DNA of 64,000 nucleotides, from contig NC_134465.1 in assembly GCF_047948215.1 (NCBI RefSeq), positions 19,426,022 through 19,490,021 on the forward strand. The letters are read 5' to 3'. Positions 35,118 to 47,284 of this stretch are shown one piece after another. The notes below the pieces were generated by a model. It had not been told where the DNA came from. It was given only the letters and a program-made list of their open reading frames with translations, and ran no database searches. Numbering within the stretch: the first letter of the stretch is position 1; every line of letters starts with the position of its first letter. The translations under genes were made by a program, and so were the position numbers. The DNA comes from Lycorma delicatula (lineage: Eukaryota; Arthropoda; Insecta; Hemiptera; Fulgoridae).

Positions 35118-36160
35118 TCATGTGAACAAAGGCTCTCTCAATCGATTTAGTGGTGAAAGTTCGAGCAGCCATGTGGGAGTTGCGAAGAGGTCGGGAAACC
35201 GAGGTATTTGGAATGCGGTTTCGGGCCGGGCTATAACCGGAACGGAACGGCTATCACAATGCACCGGGTCTAAATTTCGAACAGTTGCCCATTTCCCGCC
35301 TGCGGAAGAGGCTTTGGAGCCTCGCGATGGAGGCATGGCAGCATGAATGGCACACCACGACTAAGGGAAGATCTCTGTATAGAATTATACAGGATCTGGG
35401 GGGATGGTATGCCTCGAGTTCATTTTTAAGGGCGGCGGATGCCCAAGTGCTCACCAACCATGTGAATTTGATGCAATATCTGTCCAGGTTTCGCCTAGCG
35501 GCTGATGAGTTGTGTGTCTGCGGGGAGGTCCAGTCGAACGAACATCTAATGTTCGACTGCCCTGCTCTTGGGGGGGCCAGAGACCGGGCCACCCTGGAAC
35601 TTAGAGGTCAGGGGGAAAACTGGCCGCTCATAAACGGCGAGTCAATGTGGCGTGAGCCGTATTGTCGGACCGTGTGGGAGTTCCTTGATGAGGTTGCGAT
35701 GTTCAACCGTCATCGTTAGATTTGTTTAATTTAAATGGGATTTATTGATTCCTGTAGCGTGCCTGTGGGAAGTCTTCCTTTAAATAATGGCTGCCATCAG
35801 CCAGTAATAAGCTCCAAGCGCTTTAAATGGTGGACAGGCACTAGCTGAGAAACAGCGACCGAGGCGTGGCGGCTTAAATTGCCGTCTTTTTAACTTATAA
35901 CGTTTTTATTTTTAAATTGTAACAAGGGGTGCGCCTCCCCGATCTAGTTTTAATGTGACAAGGGAGCGGTAGGGACACATAAAGCGGGTGCTGTACGGCA
36001 CCCAGCTTAACCGCTCACGCAAGATAGGAGCTCACTAGGAGCATTAGGAATAACGAGGTCGCAAATCTGTTTTTGAGGCACAGTAGCCGTTATTTGGCAC
36101 GGAACATTTGGTCTATGCTCTAGGGCGACTGAATGGGGTGGTGGCGGGAGAGATGCCAGC
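35118..36160 (+). mobile_element. R1-like LINE 3' end, 5'-truncated
   Basis: GC-rich coding end plus 3' UTR (about 35720-36160) sit in AT-rich DNA. The 3' UTR has no long A tail; the right edge abuts a family-C fragment. Confidence 0.7.
35285..35719 (+). CDS. R1-like LINE ORF2 C terminus, partial but open
   Basis: About 145 codons without a stop. LRKRLWSLAMEAWQHEWHTT and then GRSLYRIIQDL form the helix-rich region after the RT, and NHVNLMQYLSRFRLA leads into CVCGEVQSNEHLMFDC (about residues 77-92), a C-terminal zinc-knuckle-like motif that in R1/LOA-type elements binds nucleic acid. The protein ends FNRHR. It lacks endonuclease and RT, so it has no independent activity. The apparent start is internal; the true ORF began upstream of the truncation. 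Confidence 0.75.
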   Translation: MPISRLRKRLWSLAMEAWQHEWHTTTKGRSLYRIIQDLGGWYASSSFLRAADAQVLTNHVNLMQYLSRFRLAADELCVCGEVQSNEHLMFDCPALGGARDRATLELRGQGENWPLINGESMWREPYCRTVWEFLDEVAMFNRHR

Positions 36161-36164
36161 TAAT

Positions 36165-36290
36165 CAATCTCATGTGAACATCACATGATTTCCTTGTACG
36201 CCTATGAAATTGCATATACAATTTTCTTAAAATGAAACGTAATAAAATTTTATTTCATTAAAATCTTCTGATATTTTTTCATATTTTTTT
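36165..36290 (-). repeat. Family C terminal fragment
   Basis: Minus-oriented end: hairpin-like CATGTGAACATCACATG, TTCCTTGTACGCCTATGAAA, then the TTTCATTAAAATCTTCTGAT block. Truncated by family D. Confidence 0.75.
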
Positions 36291-36845
36291 TAGGTAGATT
36301 TCGTAAGAAAGCTACCAATTGTAATGGACACCATGATTCGACTTCCGGAAAAATTCTACATATCTTCGCGTTTCACATCCTGAGACCCCAAAACAAACGT
36401 CAGCTCAAAAGTTTATATATACGTCAAAAAATAATTCGTCCAAAAATCTCGGTTGAGTGCGTTAACGGCCAAAATCGGACCATGAGGGTGGAAATGGGAG
36501 AGATTTTTCGAAAAAACAAAATATTTATATAACTTTCTTATTAAGTAAGTAGAATTAGTTGAAAGTTCCTATTATTTTTTGGATAACCTAAAACTCTTAT
36601 AAGTGAAGTTTTTTGATATTATCAACCACTGGCTAAGGGGGTGGAAAAAAATGCGGTTTTGAAGACAAAAAATCCACACCTACCTTAATAGGCGTAGTAT
36701 GGAATCGGTTTATGGCTTGTCGTTTGCTAAACATGTGAAATTTTTTTCACATGAAATCATTGTCGTATTGAGCAAATTTGAAGTTTTTATTAACTATGAA
36801 ATTTTTTTTATCCCCTCCTTAGCACCAATGAAAACTATTTTTCAA
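36291..36845. repeat. Family D repeat, internally deleted copy
   Basis: Begins TAGGTAGATTTCGTAAGAAA and carries the CGCGTTTCACATCC, CTCGGTTGAGTGCG and CTACCTTAATAGGCG blocks. It ends near CCTTAGCACCAATGAAAACT without the usual terminal GAAATCTACCT. A short inverted family-C piece follows at about 36845-36895. Confidence 0.75.
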
Positions 36846-36929
36846 TTTAATTGTATTAATTTATTAATAATTATTAACCTCCGATTGTAAAAAAAAACCT
36901 TTTAAAATAATTAAAAGTCAATTTTTTTT

Positions 36930-37566
36930 TTTGTCTTCAGTCATTTGACTGGTTTGATGCAGCTCTCCAAGATTCCCTATCTAGTGCTAGTCGTTTCATT
37001 TCAGTATACCCTCTACATCCTACATCCCCAACAATTTGTTTTACATACTCCAAACGTGGCCTGCCTACACAATTTTTCCCTTCTACCTGTCCTTCCAATA
37101 TTAAAGCGACTATTCCAGGATGCTTTAGTATGTGGCCTATAAGTCTGTCTCTTCTTTTAACTATATTTTTCCAAATGCTACTTTCTTCATCTATTTGCCG
37201 CAATACATCTTCATTTGTCACTTTATCCACCCATCTGATTTTTAACATTCTCCTATAGCACCACATTTCAAAAGCTTCTAATCTTTTCCTCTCAGATACT
37301 CCGATTGTCCAAGTTTCACTTCCATATAAAGCGACACTCCAAACATACACTTTCAAAAATCTTTTCCTGACATTTAAATTAATCTTTGATGTAAACAAAT
37401 TATATTTCTTACTGAAGGCTCGTTTAGCTTGTGCTATTCGGCATTTTATATCGCTCCTGCTTCGTCCATCTTTAGTAATTTTACTTCCCAAATAACAAAA
37501 TTCTTCTACCTCCATAATCTTTTCTCCTCCTATTTTCACATTCAGTGGTCCATCTTTGTTATTCAA
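36930..37566 (-). CDS. RTE-like LINE C-terminal region, open 209 codons
   Basis: Best-preserved RTE copy. The minus-strand frame starts after NNKDGPLNVKIGG and runs: EEFCYLGSKITKDG (RT thumb, residues about 17-30), CRIAQAKRAF (40s), VWSVALYGSETWTI (70s-80s), EMWCYRRMLKIRW (about 100-112), NEDVLRQIDEESSIWKNIV (about 117-135), GHILKHPGIVALILEGQVEG (about 142-161) and a final ASNQSND stop. AGACAAAAAAAAAA follows immediately, an extremely short 3' UTR. It lacks RT catalytic motifs because of 5' truncation. The intact frame suggests a recent insertion. Confidence 0.82.
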
Positions 37567-37574
37567 TAAAATTC

Positions 37575-38105
37575 AATAACAATAAAAAACAGTATGAAAG
37601 AACTCACAGTTATTAGTGAAATAAAATTTTATATAATTTTTATTTAAAAACCAAACAGAAATGAAGTCGGATTCGAACCGATGTACCTTCCCCTTGTAAG
37701 AACAAAATATTTCATTAATTAAAATTTTATTTTGCTGATAACTCTGGAACCGATGAAAATAAGCACCACTTATGATAAATCGTTGAAAAGCTCACATTGA
37801 GAACTTATTAGTGCAGTTAAGAAAAACCGCAAAATCCAAATGTTTTGGATTTTGGGCTTTTTTGGACACTTTTGGTCAAGACGATTGCAATCAAAAGGGG
37901 TGCTGCACAACTCGATATTGCAACAGTCCTAAATCCAAAATTTCAACATTCTACGGATCGTTTTTCAGTTATGCGAGATACATTCGCATACCTACCTATA
38001 GACGTCAACCCGAAAAAAGTCAAACTCAAAAACCGTTGACACCTGAAAACCGAAAATTTTTGCGATCACGCTGCGTTTACTTCGTACAAGGATGTAAAAA
38101 TCGAG
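37575..38105 (-). repeat. Family C copy, partial
   Basis: Contains CGGATTCGAACCGATGTACC (T-arm-like motif), the TTTTGGATTTTGGGCTTTTT block and the GCGATCACGCTGCG...TTCGTACAAGG end. The hairpin end is degenerate and the other end is replaced by the RTE insertion. Confidence 0.78.
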
Positions 38106-38235
38106 ATTTATAAATAACAGTTAATTATTTTAATCGGTCCCAAATTATTTTTATCGGTAACTCGTCCCTGGTTATTGAATTCACTGCTGTAACAATTCGA
38201 TTTCGCATATATTGAAGAGGAGCAGGCTTAATCGG

Positions 38236-38528
38236 TAAACCCAACGGATCGGTCTAGTGGTTATCTCGTCATCGAAAATCAGCTGATTTCGAAGTCGAGA
38301 GTTCCAAGATTCAAATACCAGCAAAGGCAAGAATAACCTTTTTACGGATTTGAATACTGGATAGTGAACACCAGTGTCCTTTTGCGGTTGGGATTCAATT
38401 AACCGTACATCTCAGGAATGGTCGACTTGAATCTGTACAAGGCTGCGCTTCATTTACATTTATACATATCATCGACATTCATCTGAAATAATACCTTACG
38501 GTAGTTAAGGAGGCTAAACAGAAAAAAA
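38236..38528 (+). mobile_element. SINE-A copy, near full length
   Basis: Head AACCCAACGGATCGGTCTAG has box A (CGGTCTAGTGG). Box B is degraded (AAGATTCAAATACC). Body and AGGCTAAACAGAAAAAAAGA tail are present. Confidence 0.85.
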
Positions 38529-38529
38529 G

Positions 38530-38559
38530 ATAATCCTGAAGTCAAAGGTTACTTACATA

Positions 38560-38599
<40 letters not shown>

Positions 38600-39130
38600 T
38601 ATATTCTAATGTCGACATATTACAAGAAAGAATTATAAAAGAGTGATCTGGTCTAAAGTGATAAAAAATATTATTACATTTATTAGTTAAAAATTACAGA
38701 GATAAAACATTTAATATAACGTAATAATATTAAAAACGCCTATCTTATAAAAAAAATACTATTACACTTGTAATGTCATGCTTATAATAAAGTATAATAC
38801 GAAACAAGTTTAAATTTAATATTAAATAGGATTGGGCAGCTTAGGCCTTAATATTAACCCATCACTTATATTTAAATGACTTGAAAATAATGACGTGATA
38901 TTTAATAATTAAGGTCCGATGTTTAAAATAAACGTGGTCATGATTTCAAATTGACTTTTATTCTAAATCATTAAAGATCTTTAATAATTACAAATAAACT
39001 ATTGTTTTGTATAAAATATCTATTTTTCAAAACGAATGAATTATCCATTTTTCAGGGGTTGTAAATAAGTAAACCCCCCCCCCAAATTACAAAATACTTC
39101 ATTTCAGTATATTTTTGCACAATCTATTGT
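38530..39130. other. AT-rich with (TA)n, nothing recognised
   Basis: (TA)n at about 38562-38592. Confidence 0.45.
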
Positions 39131-39132
39131 TT

Positions 39133-39257
39133 TAGGTAGATTTCATAAGAAAGTTTCCAATTGCAATGGATACCATGGTTCGATTTCCGTAAAATTTCGA
39201 CAATCCTCACCGGTTCACATCCCATAGACCTCAAAACCACCGTCAGCTCAAAAGTTT

Positions 39258-39301
<44 letters not shown>

Positions 39302-39941
39302 GTTTTCTCTTTCTTGTGGACACGATAACGATAACTGTCGTAATTTTACGCCAATCAATTTCAAATTGTTCCTTAAAAATAACTCGTCAGAAAATATCGG
39401 TTGAGTTCATTAACAGCCAAAATCTGACCATGGTAATGGAATTCAAGGGGGGGGGGATTTCGTAAAAAAGAAAATATCACTGTAACATTTTTATTAGGTA
39501 AAATATCGAATTCGATTAAAAGTTCCTACTATTTTTTGGATAAGGGACTAAAAGTTATACAAAGTAAAGTTTTTTGATAAGACCAACCACTGGTCCAGGG
39601 GGTGAGAAAAAGGGGTTTTGAAGACAAAAAATCATATCTTCCTTAATAGGCACAGTATCGAATCGGTTTAAAGTGGTCGTTAGTCCTCTAAACATTACCT
39701 ATAACTTTGATCTGAAACAACTTTTGATATGACCAACCTTTACGGAAAGGGATGACCAAAATTTTGGTGCAATTGTAAGAAAATGGGCTTGTCGTATGCT
39801 AAACATGTGAAACATTTTTCCACATGCAACCGTTGTTGTATTAATTTTGAAGTTATTCTTAACATTAAGGTGGAAACCTTTTTATCCTCTACTTAGCACC
39901 GGTGAAATCTACCTCCAACTTCCGGCGTGCCGAAAGGGATT
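39133..39941. repeat. Family D repeat, near full length
   Basis: About 810 bp. Left end TAGGTAGATTTCATAAGAAA and right part GGTGAAATCTACCTCC are inverted copies over about 11 bp (AGGTAGATTTC/GAAATCTACCT), then CGGCGTGCCGAAAGGG closes it. An internal (TA)n lies at about 39257-39297. No ORF. Confidence 0.75.
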
Positions 39942-39954
39942 TTTTTTTATTGTT

Positions 39955-40092
39955 ATTAAGGAATTATTATGCTAGATACATACCTATGTACAGACGTCAC
40001 GCCGAAACTAATAAAAATTGATTCGGGGACGGTCAAAATGGATATTTTCGTTGAAATCTGAAAATTACTTCGTACAAGAAAGTAGAAAATGA
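39955..40092 (-). repeat. Family C terminal fragment
   Basis: Matches the CAGACGTCACGCCGAAACTA...GGTCAAAATGGATATT block and ends TTACTTCGTACAAGAAAGTA. Confidence 0.75.
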
Positions 40093-40099
40093 AATTTTT

Positions 40100-40690
40100 A
40101 TTAAGAAAAAGCTATTCTGAGCATTTTATAATAAAAGTATTAATTTTATCTTTTTTTAAATTATACATTACTATTTTTTATTGAAAATTATATAAAAAAT
40201 CAGTTAGGTATTAACTAAATTAATATTGTGCACGGTCAACTTTACGTAACAAATAAGAGTCAATTGTTTAAAAAATAAATATATAGAAAACACAAATTAT
40301 TTTTGATAAATAATTGTATTACCTGAAATAATTTAATCATTTTTTAAATTACACGCGTTTAGATTTTATTTTATTATTTTTATATAAATCAATACACACT
40401 CTTTATGTCTGTACTGAATAGTAGTTGTTGAGTGAATGCTTTGGGAAGTATTAATAAAATTTAATATTTAGAAACTGTGTCAACGAGGAAGGGAAAGAGG
40501 GACACCCGTTGAATGTTTAGCATTGAATCTAAAGCCTCTGAATTAGCCGCTCAATCATGGCTGCCAATTTAGTAGTATTAAAAACAAGACAATAATTATT
40601 TCTCCTAATTTTATATCGTGTCTAATTATTCATTTGATTTTATTATTATTTAATATCTTTAGCATTTAAAAATTATAATTGGGTTTAATT
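40100..40690. other. AT-rich, nothing recognised
   Basis: No gene or repeat recognised. Confidence 0.4.
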
Positions 40691-40693
40691 TTT

Positions 40694-41350
40694 ACTTCCT
40701 TAAACGAAGTAAAGGAAGTATTATAATCGCGAAAAATTTCGCTTTTCAGATTTCAACGGAAATATTCATTTTTACCATACCTTAATCCATTCTGATTAGT
40801 TTCGGCATGTCATCTGTACATATGTATTTCGCATAACTCAATAACGATTAAGCGTAGAATGTTGAAATTTTGGATTTACGACTGTTGTAACAGCTATTTG
40901 CGTACCTTCCCTATTGATTGCAATCAACTTGACCAAAAATGTCCAAAAAAACTCAAAATCCAAAAAAATTGGATTTTGCACTTTTATTAACGACCGTAAT
41001 AAGTCCTCATTGAGAGCTTTTCAACGATATATCATAAGTGGTATTTATTTTCATCGGTTCCAGAATTATAGTCAATTAAAAGTTTAATTAATTAAATATT
41101 TGGTCTTACAAAGGAAAGGCATATCGGCTCAAATCGGACTTTATTTCCTTCTTTTTTTAATTTAAATATATTGATTTATTAATAATTATTAACCTGTGGT
41201 TGTAAAAAAATATTTACAATAAATAATAATGCAATCACCAAAAAAAGAAGAAAAAAGGAAGTTATTAGTGAAATAAAATAATTATGCACTTTTAAAAGGT
41301 GTATATGTAATTTAATAGGCGTACAAGGAAGTCATGTGGTGCCCACACCA
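40694..41350 (+). repeat. Family C copy, near full length
   Basis: Starts ACTTCCTTAAACGAAGTAAA followed by GGAAGT (terminal hairpin) and ends GTACAAGGAAGTCATGTGGT followed by GCCCACAC (second hairpin). ACTTCCTT...AAGGAAGT define the outer inverted ends. The T-arm-like motif is mutated (CGGCTCAAATCGGA). Confidence 0.82.
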
Positions 41351-42050
41351 ATTTTTTTTTAACATAGACTGAATTGGTACGTATACGAAGTCACGACTGA
41401 TAGAAATAGCGCCAGGTTTACAAAGGAAATGAGGAGAGAAGTGGTATCTTGTTAGTTCTTTTTTGGGCCAAAAATATTCTTTTTATTACAGTATGTAAAT
41501 CCTACCAACAAATAGATGATGTTCAGAAGTTTAAGTGATACATTCATTCTGTTCCCCATTGTTAATGATGTATAATTATTATTTTAAGAGAAAACATCTC
41601 TGATTTTTACATCGTTACTATATAAAGTGCTTTACACGAGTGACAGCTGTAAGAATATTTGTGATAAGTAGTGAAAAACAACAGATTAATGTATCCTTTT
41701 CTCCTGTGAAATAATGAATTATACAGAATGTATCGCGAATTTTCCCCCGTACTATGGTCAAGTACTGTTTCTAAATTAAATTCGAATTTTTATAACCCTT
41801 CTTTGTTTTATTCATCTTATCTTAGACCGTTTTGTTTAGAATTAAATCCGATACAAGTTTTGTTTAATCTCTATGTGTTTATTACCCATTTAACCAAGTT
41901 ACTGTACGTTAAACATAAAAAACAGGGTTTTTTACCCAAATTTATTGGTTTTCACCCCAAATATTTCATATACGGTTCTGGGATCTATTTTATTCAATTT
42001 TTCAGGCCAAAGCTCATAAAAAAATCACTAATTATGCTCCTTAATTAAGG
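41351..42050. other. AT-rich flank, possible transposon arm
   Basis: The 106-codon frame at 41728-42048 lacks recognisable motifs; it may be the non-coding arm of the transposon that follows. Confidence 0.3.
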
Positions 42051-42059
42051 TCTTAAAAC

Positions 42060-43000
42060 TCTCAGTACGGGGTTACTAAAATCCGAGCAAAATATTTCAC
42101 AGGCCGTAACTCGCAAACGAACTATTTTAAGACATATGTTTATGTGAAATTTTGTATTCTTTTCAAGAGTTGAATAGGTTTTGAAAGTCCCGGGAGAACT
42201 TCGTGATACAGACTGTATACAGAGTGATTCAGGGAAACGGGGAATTTTTAAATTTTTATCGGTAGCCCTGGCAAATGTCAGCCCTGAATAACTTATAAGA
42301 AGCTGGCTCACACCAGTTTGGTTTGGTTATTATGAATACTTGAAATGGTGCGCAATTTGCTATTCCTTCAAGACCTTTTATACCGTATGGAGGCTACGAT
42401 TACAGAATTTTCCCGCCAGTTTAATTTAGGACGCTATGATCGTGTACTATCGGCTTAAGCGATTCACATAAGGACAACTAATTTTAAGGATTCGGGTTCA
42501 GCAAGAAAAAAGAAACCTCCAAGCGATGTGCAGATCCTTTATTGGCCAGAAATATCGAGAGTTTGAGCTGCTACCGTAAGATACCCACATCTTTCGATTC
42601 GTCGTCGTGCAGAGACTTTACAGTCGCGTAGTGAAAACTGGTAAAAGAATAATGTTGCAGGACTTTACCACCCGTATAAGTTGAAGATCGTCCAGGAACT
42701 GGAACTAAACGGATCACATAATGCGGCATCAATTCTGGGAACGTACGGTTGTAAGGATAAACAGGAACAATGACTGTTAAAAAACTGTTGATTTCGGACG
42801 AAGCCAATTTCCACCTTACCGGATTTCTTGCAAACAAAGTTTTCGTGGCACAAGAGAATCTTGGACAGCTACATAACGCTCTCTACACAGCAACAAGGTT
42901 ATCGTGTGGTATACTGTGCTACCGAATGGCCTAATAGACCCTAATTTTTTTAGAGTCACAAAAAATCGATTCGTCACGTTGAAAAAATTTGTTGCGTAAA
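42060..43000 (+). pseudogene. Tc1/mariner-superfamily transposase, decayed (copy 2)
   Basis: Plus strand pieces: RTTNFKDSGSARKKKPPSDV (about 42470-42530), a basic linker after the first helix-turn-helix; RRRAETLQSR (about 42600-42630); LYHPYKLKIVQELE (about 42662-42705); and SDEANFHLTGF followed by ANK (about 42790-42840), the first catalytic Asp block. Segments are in different frames with stops. N- and C-terminal ends and the second and third catalytic Asp are missing. Confidence 0.65.
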
Positions 43001-44784
43001 GACTACGGATATTTCCACAAATTATTTACAACGCTTGGTTTCAACAACATAGATCAGTCATATACGACACGAATGATCATATTAATTTTTTTTCAAAATT
43101 CTTTAAGAGTGTGGAGGGTTGAGAAAAAAAAAACAATTTTTTCAAAAAAAATTTTCTTTGGAACATTTTTTATCTACAAAACAAGTATAAATAAATAAAA
43201 AAAAAATTCCGAACAATCCACCACCACCTCTTAAAATTTAAATATATTTTTTCTGTTTTTTCTCTATTTCCCTTCGGTATTAACGTTTTTGAAACATTTT
43301 TTGATATTCTAAATATCATATAGGGATATTAAAAGATTTCTACAGTTTTTCAGAATTATACCCCTGATCTTAAACAGAAAAGTTTATTGAAAAATTTTAC
43401 GTTCTTGTTTTAACCTTATTTATTTATTGGAGGTGGGAAAAATATTTCATCCCTAAAAAAATAATAATTCTATTTTTGTTTTTTGATTCTAAATCTTAAA
43501 TTTTTATCATTAAAAAATTTTCTTTTTTTGTCCCTTTTTTAATAGTTTTGGTCCTTATCATAAACCATACCACATAACAAAACACGTAGTTACGCTTTTA
43601 AATTATAGAAGCAAATGTTTACGATACCAGTCAAAATAAATTATTTTTCTATTATTATAATCTACCGGTTGATAATATTTAAACACCAATGATGGATTTT
43701 AAATAATCGAAATTAAATTTTTGGTTCTATAAGTCAGCCATAATTTCAATTTTTTACTTTGTCATTAATTAAATTTTCATAGCTGTTATAATATTTTATA
43801 AATATTTTTTCGACTGAAAGGAATTAGAATTTTTCACTGAATTTTTTTTTAAAACTGTCTTGTTTCCTCGAAAAAATGTACTTTTTTATCGTTAATATGA
43901 CCAGCTTAATTAAATTTTTGCGTATCACTTTTTTATAAGCATGCAAATAAGCCTGATAAAATTAAGTTTTGGTTTTTATTTATGAGTAGAATTTTTTTTT
44001 ACAATTTTACTTTACGCATTCTACTTTATACAGACATGTGGTTTATTATAACTATTAATTACATTTGTTGCTAGTTAGTTTAAAAACCAATTTCATAGAT
44101 AAAGTTTTTTTTTTATATTTGAATTATTATTATTTAAAGGAGCGTAAAAGTTAATTTTTTTTTTGGTTGTTTTAACACTGTAACTTTATTTATGTAAATT
44201 CTTAGATTAAACTGATATTTAGTATTAAAATTTATGTATATTTTTTTCGTATTACAAATATTTTCGTTTGCTATACATTTATTTAATTAAATTCTATAAT
44301 TAACTCAACAGCAAAGATCGCTTCGAGTGTATTCAGCGGAGATAAAAAAGAAAAAAAATTATGATATAATTTTTTAATAATTTTTACAAAATTAATGTAT
44401 TGCATTCAGAAACAGAATAAAAAATTAGATAACATTTTAAAAGTAATAATTAGGTCAAAATAGATTGTACAGGACAGGTGACAAAAACAATTATCATTTA
44501 ATTAATTAAGTTTTGTTGCCATTACATAAGTTTAAATCCAAGTTAAATCGTAAATTTGATAATTAAATATTTTTGTTATTAAAAAGATTAATATCTCACA
44601 ACTATACAGTAATTCAAACAGGAGTTCACAAGTTTAAAAGCAAATAAAAATTCATTTAGGTAACTTGCAGATACGGTTGAGGTCTCATTTCATAGCAAAA
44701 CATCGAATTCGTATAAAAACATCAAATTTTGACTTGAGTTGTTGATTAGTACCGAATTCGGCTAACAGTGTTGTTAAAAATAGA
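43001..44784. other. AT-rich intergenic, nothing recognised
   Basis: Very AT-rich; no gene, SINE or clear transposon terminus. Confidence 0.45.
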
Positions 44785-44799
44785 ACATTTACAAGTGTA

Positions 44800-45062
44800 A
44801 ACCCACCGGGTTGGTCTAATGGTGAATACGTCTTAACAAATCAGCTGATTTGGAAGTCGAGAGTTCCAGCGTTCAAGTCCTAGTAAAGGCAGTTACTTTT
44901 ATACGGATTTGAATACTAGATCGTGGATACCGGTATTCTTTGGTGGTATCTCACAAATGGTCCAATTGAGACTGTACAAGACTACACATCATTTACACTC
45001 AGACATATCATCCTCTGAAGTAATACCTGAACGATAATTTCTAGAGGCTAAACAGGAAAAAA
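44800..45062 (+). mobile_element. SINE-A copy with 15-bp TSD
   Basis: Head ACCCACCGGGTTGGTCTAAT with box A (TGGTCTAATGG), box B GCGTTCAAGTCC and tail GAGGCTAAACAGGAAAAAAG. Flanked by ACATTTACAAGTGTA (44785-44799) and ACATTTACTAGTGTA (45069-45083), one mismatch. Confidence 0.9.
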
Positions 45063-45083
45063 GAAAGTACATTTACTAGTGTA

Positions 45084-46290
45084 GAAAGTGCTCGTTGTGT
45101 GTTTTATTTTCACGATTTCAGCAATTCATCTGCAGTTCAATGTAATTTTGGTAGAGAGTACGGTAAGGAGCCTCCTAGCAGGCATACAATTTACTCTTAG
45201 TACCAAACCTTTGTTGAGTGCAGGTTGTTTTGTTGAATATACAAAATCTCCAGGACGCCTGCAAGTCCCTGAAGCTGCGGTGGAACAACTCAGAGAAAGC
45301 TTTGCTTGTAGATAGAAGAAATTAACTTGTCATACGTCACCTGAGACAAGTATTCCATAATCGACTGTTTGGGCGCGTATTACGCAAACGATTGCACTTG
45401 AAGCCATATAACTAACCATGATTCTACTCATTACAGGTGACGACAAAGTTTTTCGGCTGCAGTTTCGTACAGATTTGAATACTAGTTCGTGGATACCGGT
45501 ATTCTTTGGTGGTCGGGTTTCAATTAACCATATATCTCAGAAAAAAGTCGACGTGAGACTGCACTAGACCACACTTCACTTACACTCATACATATCATCC
45601 TCATTCATCTTCTGAAGAAATACCTGACGGTAATTCCCGGAGGCTAAACAAGGAAAAGGAAGGCTGCAGATTTGTGTGCAAATGATGGGTAGAATATCTG
45701 ACGACGATAAGTTTTTAGAAAATGTACTTTTAGTATGTACTTTTAGGGTTTACAAGTCAATGTTTCACGTTAGTGGCTATCGAAATGGGGTAGAGTAAAC
45801 CCTCATGAAACTTAGCCGCACATTCGTGATAGCCCTAAGGTTTTTGTGCAATAAACAAACAAAGACAGTACAGCCCGTTCTTCTTCCAGGAGGCAATCTT
45901 AATGGTATCGTTTACTTGTTTCAAAATTTTCTAATTCCTCAGTTAGACGATGATGACCAAGATGGCAGCCATTACTGTCAGTAAGACCACATCACTACCG
46001 CCTAGAAATCCGAGATTTCTTAATACTCGATTTCCAGGTCGGTGGATTGGTTGTAAAGGTACGATTTCATGGCCACCTCGCTCCCTAGAATTGACCCCGC
46101 TAGATTTTTTCAGCTCAAATGGAAGCCATATCGAACCAAGTGAATATTGCGTGTCAAAGTTGATGCGTTTTTCTATGAAACGAGACCCAACCGAAGCTGT
46201 AAGTTATCGCAATATATTTTTATATGCTTTTAAAGTTGTGAAGAAGAAAATGTATTTTTCGTTTGTTGCCGATAACCGCGAAAACTACTG
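45084..46290 (+). pseudogene. Tc1/mariner-superfamily transposase, decayed (copy 3)
   Basis: The plus-strand frame (with interruptions) shows two DNA-binding parts: VQCNFGREYGKEPPSRHTIY (about 45135-45195) and then STVWARI-like/RLHLKPY-like pieces (about 45360-45410) before SINE-A at 45472. After the SINE it continues with RFPGRWIGCKGTISWPPRSL and ELTPLDFF (about 46024-46113), the last catalytic region. There Asp of the usual SPDLTPLDFF is replaced by Glu at the first position while the second Asp is kept. Same broad family as in P1. Confidence 0.75.
45472..45662 (+). mobile_element. SINE-A copy, 5'-truncated, inside transposase
   Basis: Starts in the body (TACAGATTTGAATACTAGTT) and ends GAGGCTAAACAAGGAAAAGG. 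GGCTGCAG is found at both junctions (about 45457-45464 and 45661-45668), a probable TSD. Removing it brings transposase sequence together. Confidence 0.8.
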
Positions 46291-46834
46291 AACCAATCAT
46301 TCCGAAATTTTAATTGTAGCTTCCTTATGACCCCCGGAATGCTTATCACAGTTCACGCTTCACCAAAAATCTCACGATTACACAGATCATAAACAAAAAA
46401 AAAGTATAAATATACTGTCGTGGTCTATATCGATCATTTTTTGTGTCAATATCGATTTCTTCAGTCAATCGTGTGATTTAATAAATTTTTTGTCATTATT
46501 TATAAAACATCAATTTATATTATTATCGCAATATACGTAAAAACAACTTAATTTGATAATAAAATTAATGGAAATGAAAACTATTTACAAAGTTTCGATG
46601 TTTTTAAGGAATATTGAATATCGATATCGACCTCTTAATGTTACTACGCGTTTTAGTAAACATAACATCATTACCAGAAATGGAGGGGACCAGCGAGAAC
46701 TCACGCTCATGCGAGCAAAATACTACTCGATAATAAGACGTTCCATCAGGGTAAGCCAAATACATAACCGGAATAGATTCGACTTTTAATTTTTTATTAA
46801 TACTTTGGTAACGCCTAAATCGGCGAGCTCAGAA
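46291..46834. other. Intergenic, nothing firm
   Basis: A TACTGAACCAATCATTCCGA patch near 46288-46310 resembles conserved blocks of Helitron-like repeats. The 78-codon frame at 46553-46789 has no recognised domain. Confidence 0.3.
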
Positions 46835-47110
46835 ACAGAAACAAAAATTTCAAGAGCTATTAGAATTTATGATCGTAGACAACGTGAATCTATCAAAGAA
46901 ATTTCTTATAGATTTGAAAAGCATTGTATACGCTCGACTCAAAATCGATTTCAACCCTCGAGAAATATGACAGGTCTCAAGTTCAGCTTTTGATTGTCAA
47001 CCTCAAATTGAGAGATATTCAAATAGGTAACGCAATAAAAATATCTAACCATTGCAATGCCAAAAATAAATTGATGAAACTACTTGACTTAGTTATGCTG
47101 GCAGTAAAGT
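46835..47110 (+). repeat. Dispersed repeat F, copy 2
   Basis: The better copy. A 62-codon frame (to 46993) includes SRAIRIYDRRQRESIKEISY and Arg-rich sequence, suggesting F derives from a coding element. Product unknown. Confidence 0.5.
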
Positions 47111-47284
47111 AGCGACCAACTTTTCAATACGCTTCTGATTCATAAAAAAAATGAATTCGGGAGCATATTCTGTATCTAAACATTATATTTTATCCGGTAA
47201 GATGGGAATAGCGATAATTCTGAGGACAACCACGCACACATAATTACTAAAAATCTATTTCTAATTTTGAAGTTTTACACATAT

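Noticed and set aside
35118..35592. Minus-strand frames over the R1-like end
   Set aside because: The plus frame carries the zinc-knuckle-like motif and is continuous to a stop; the minus frames are shadows.
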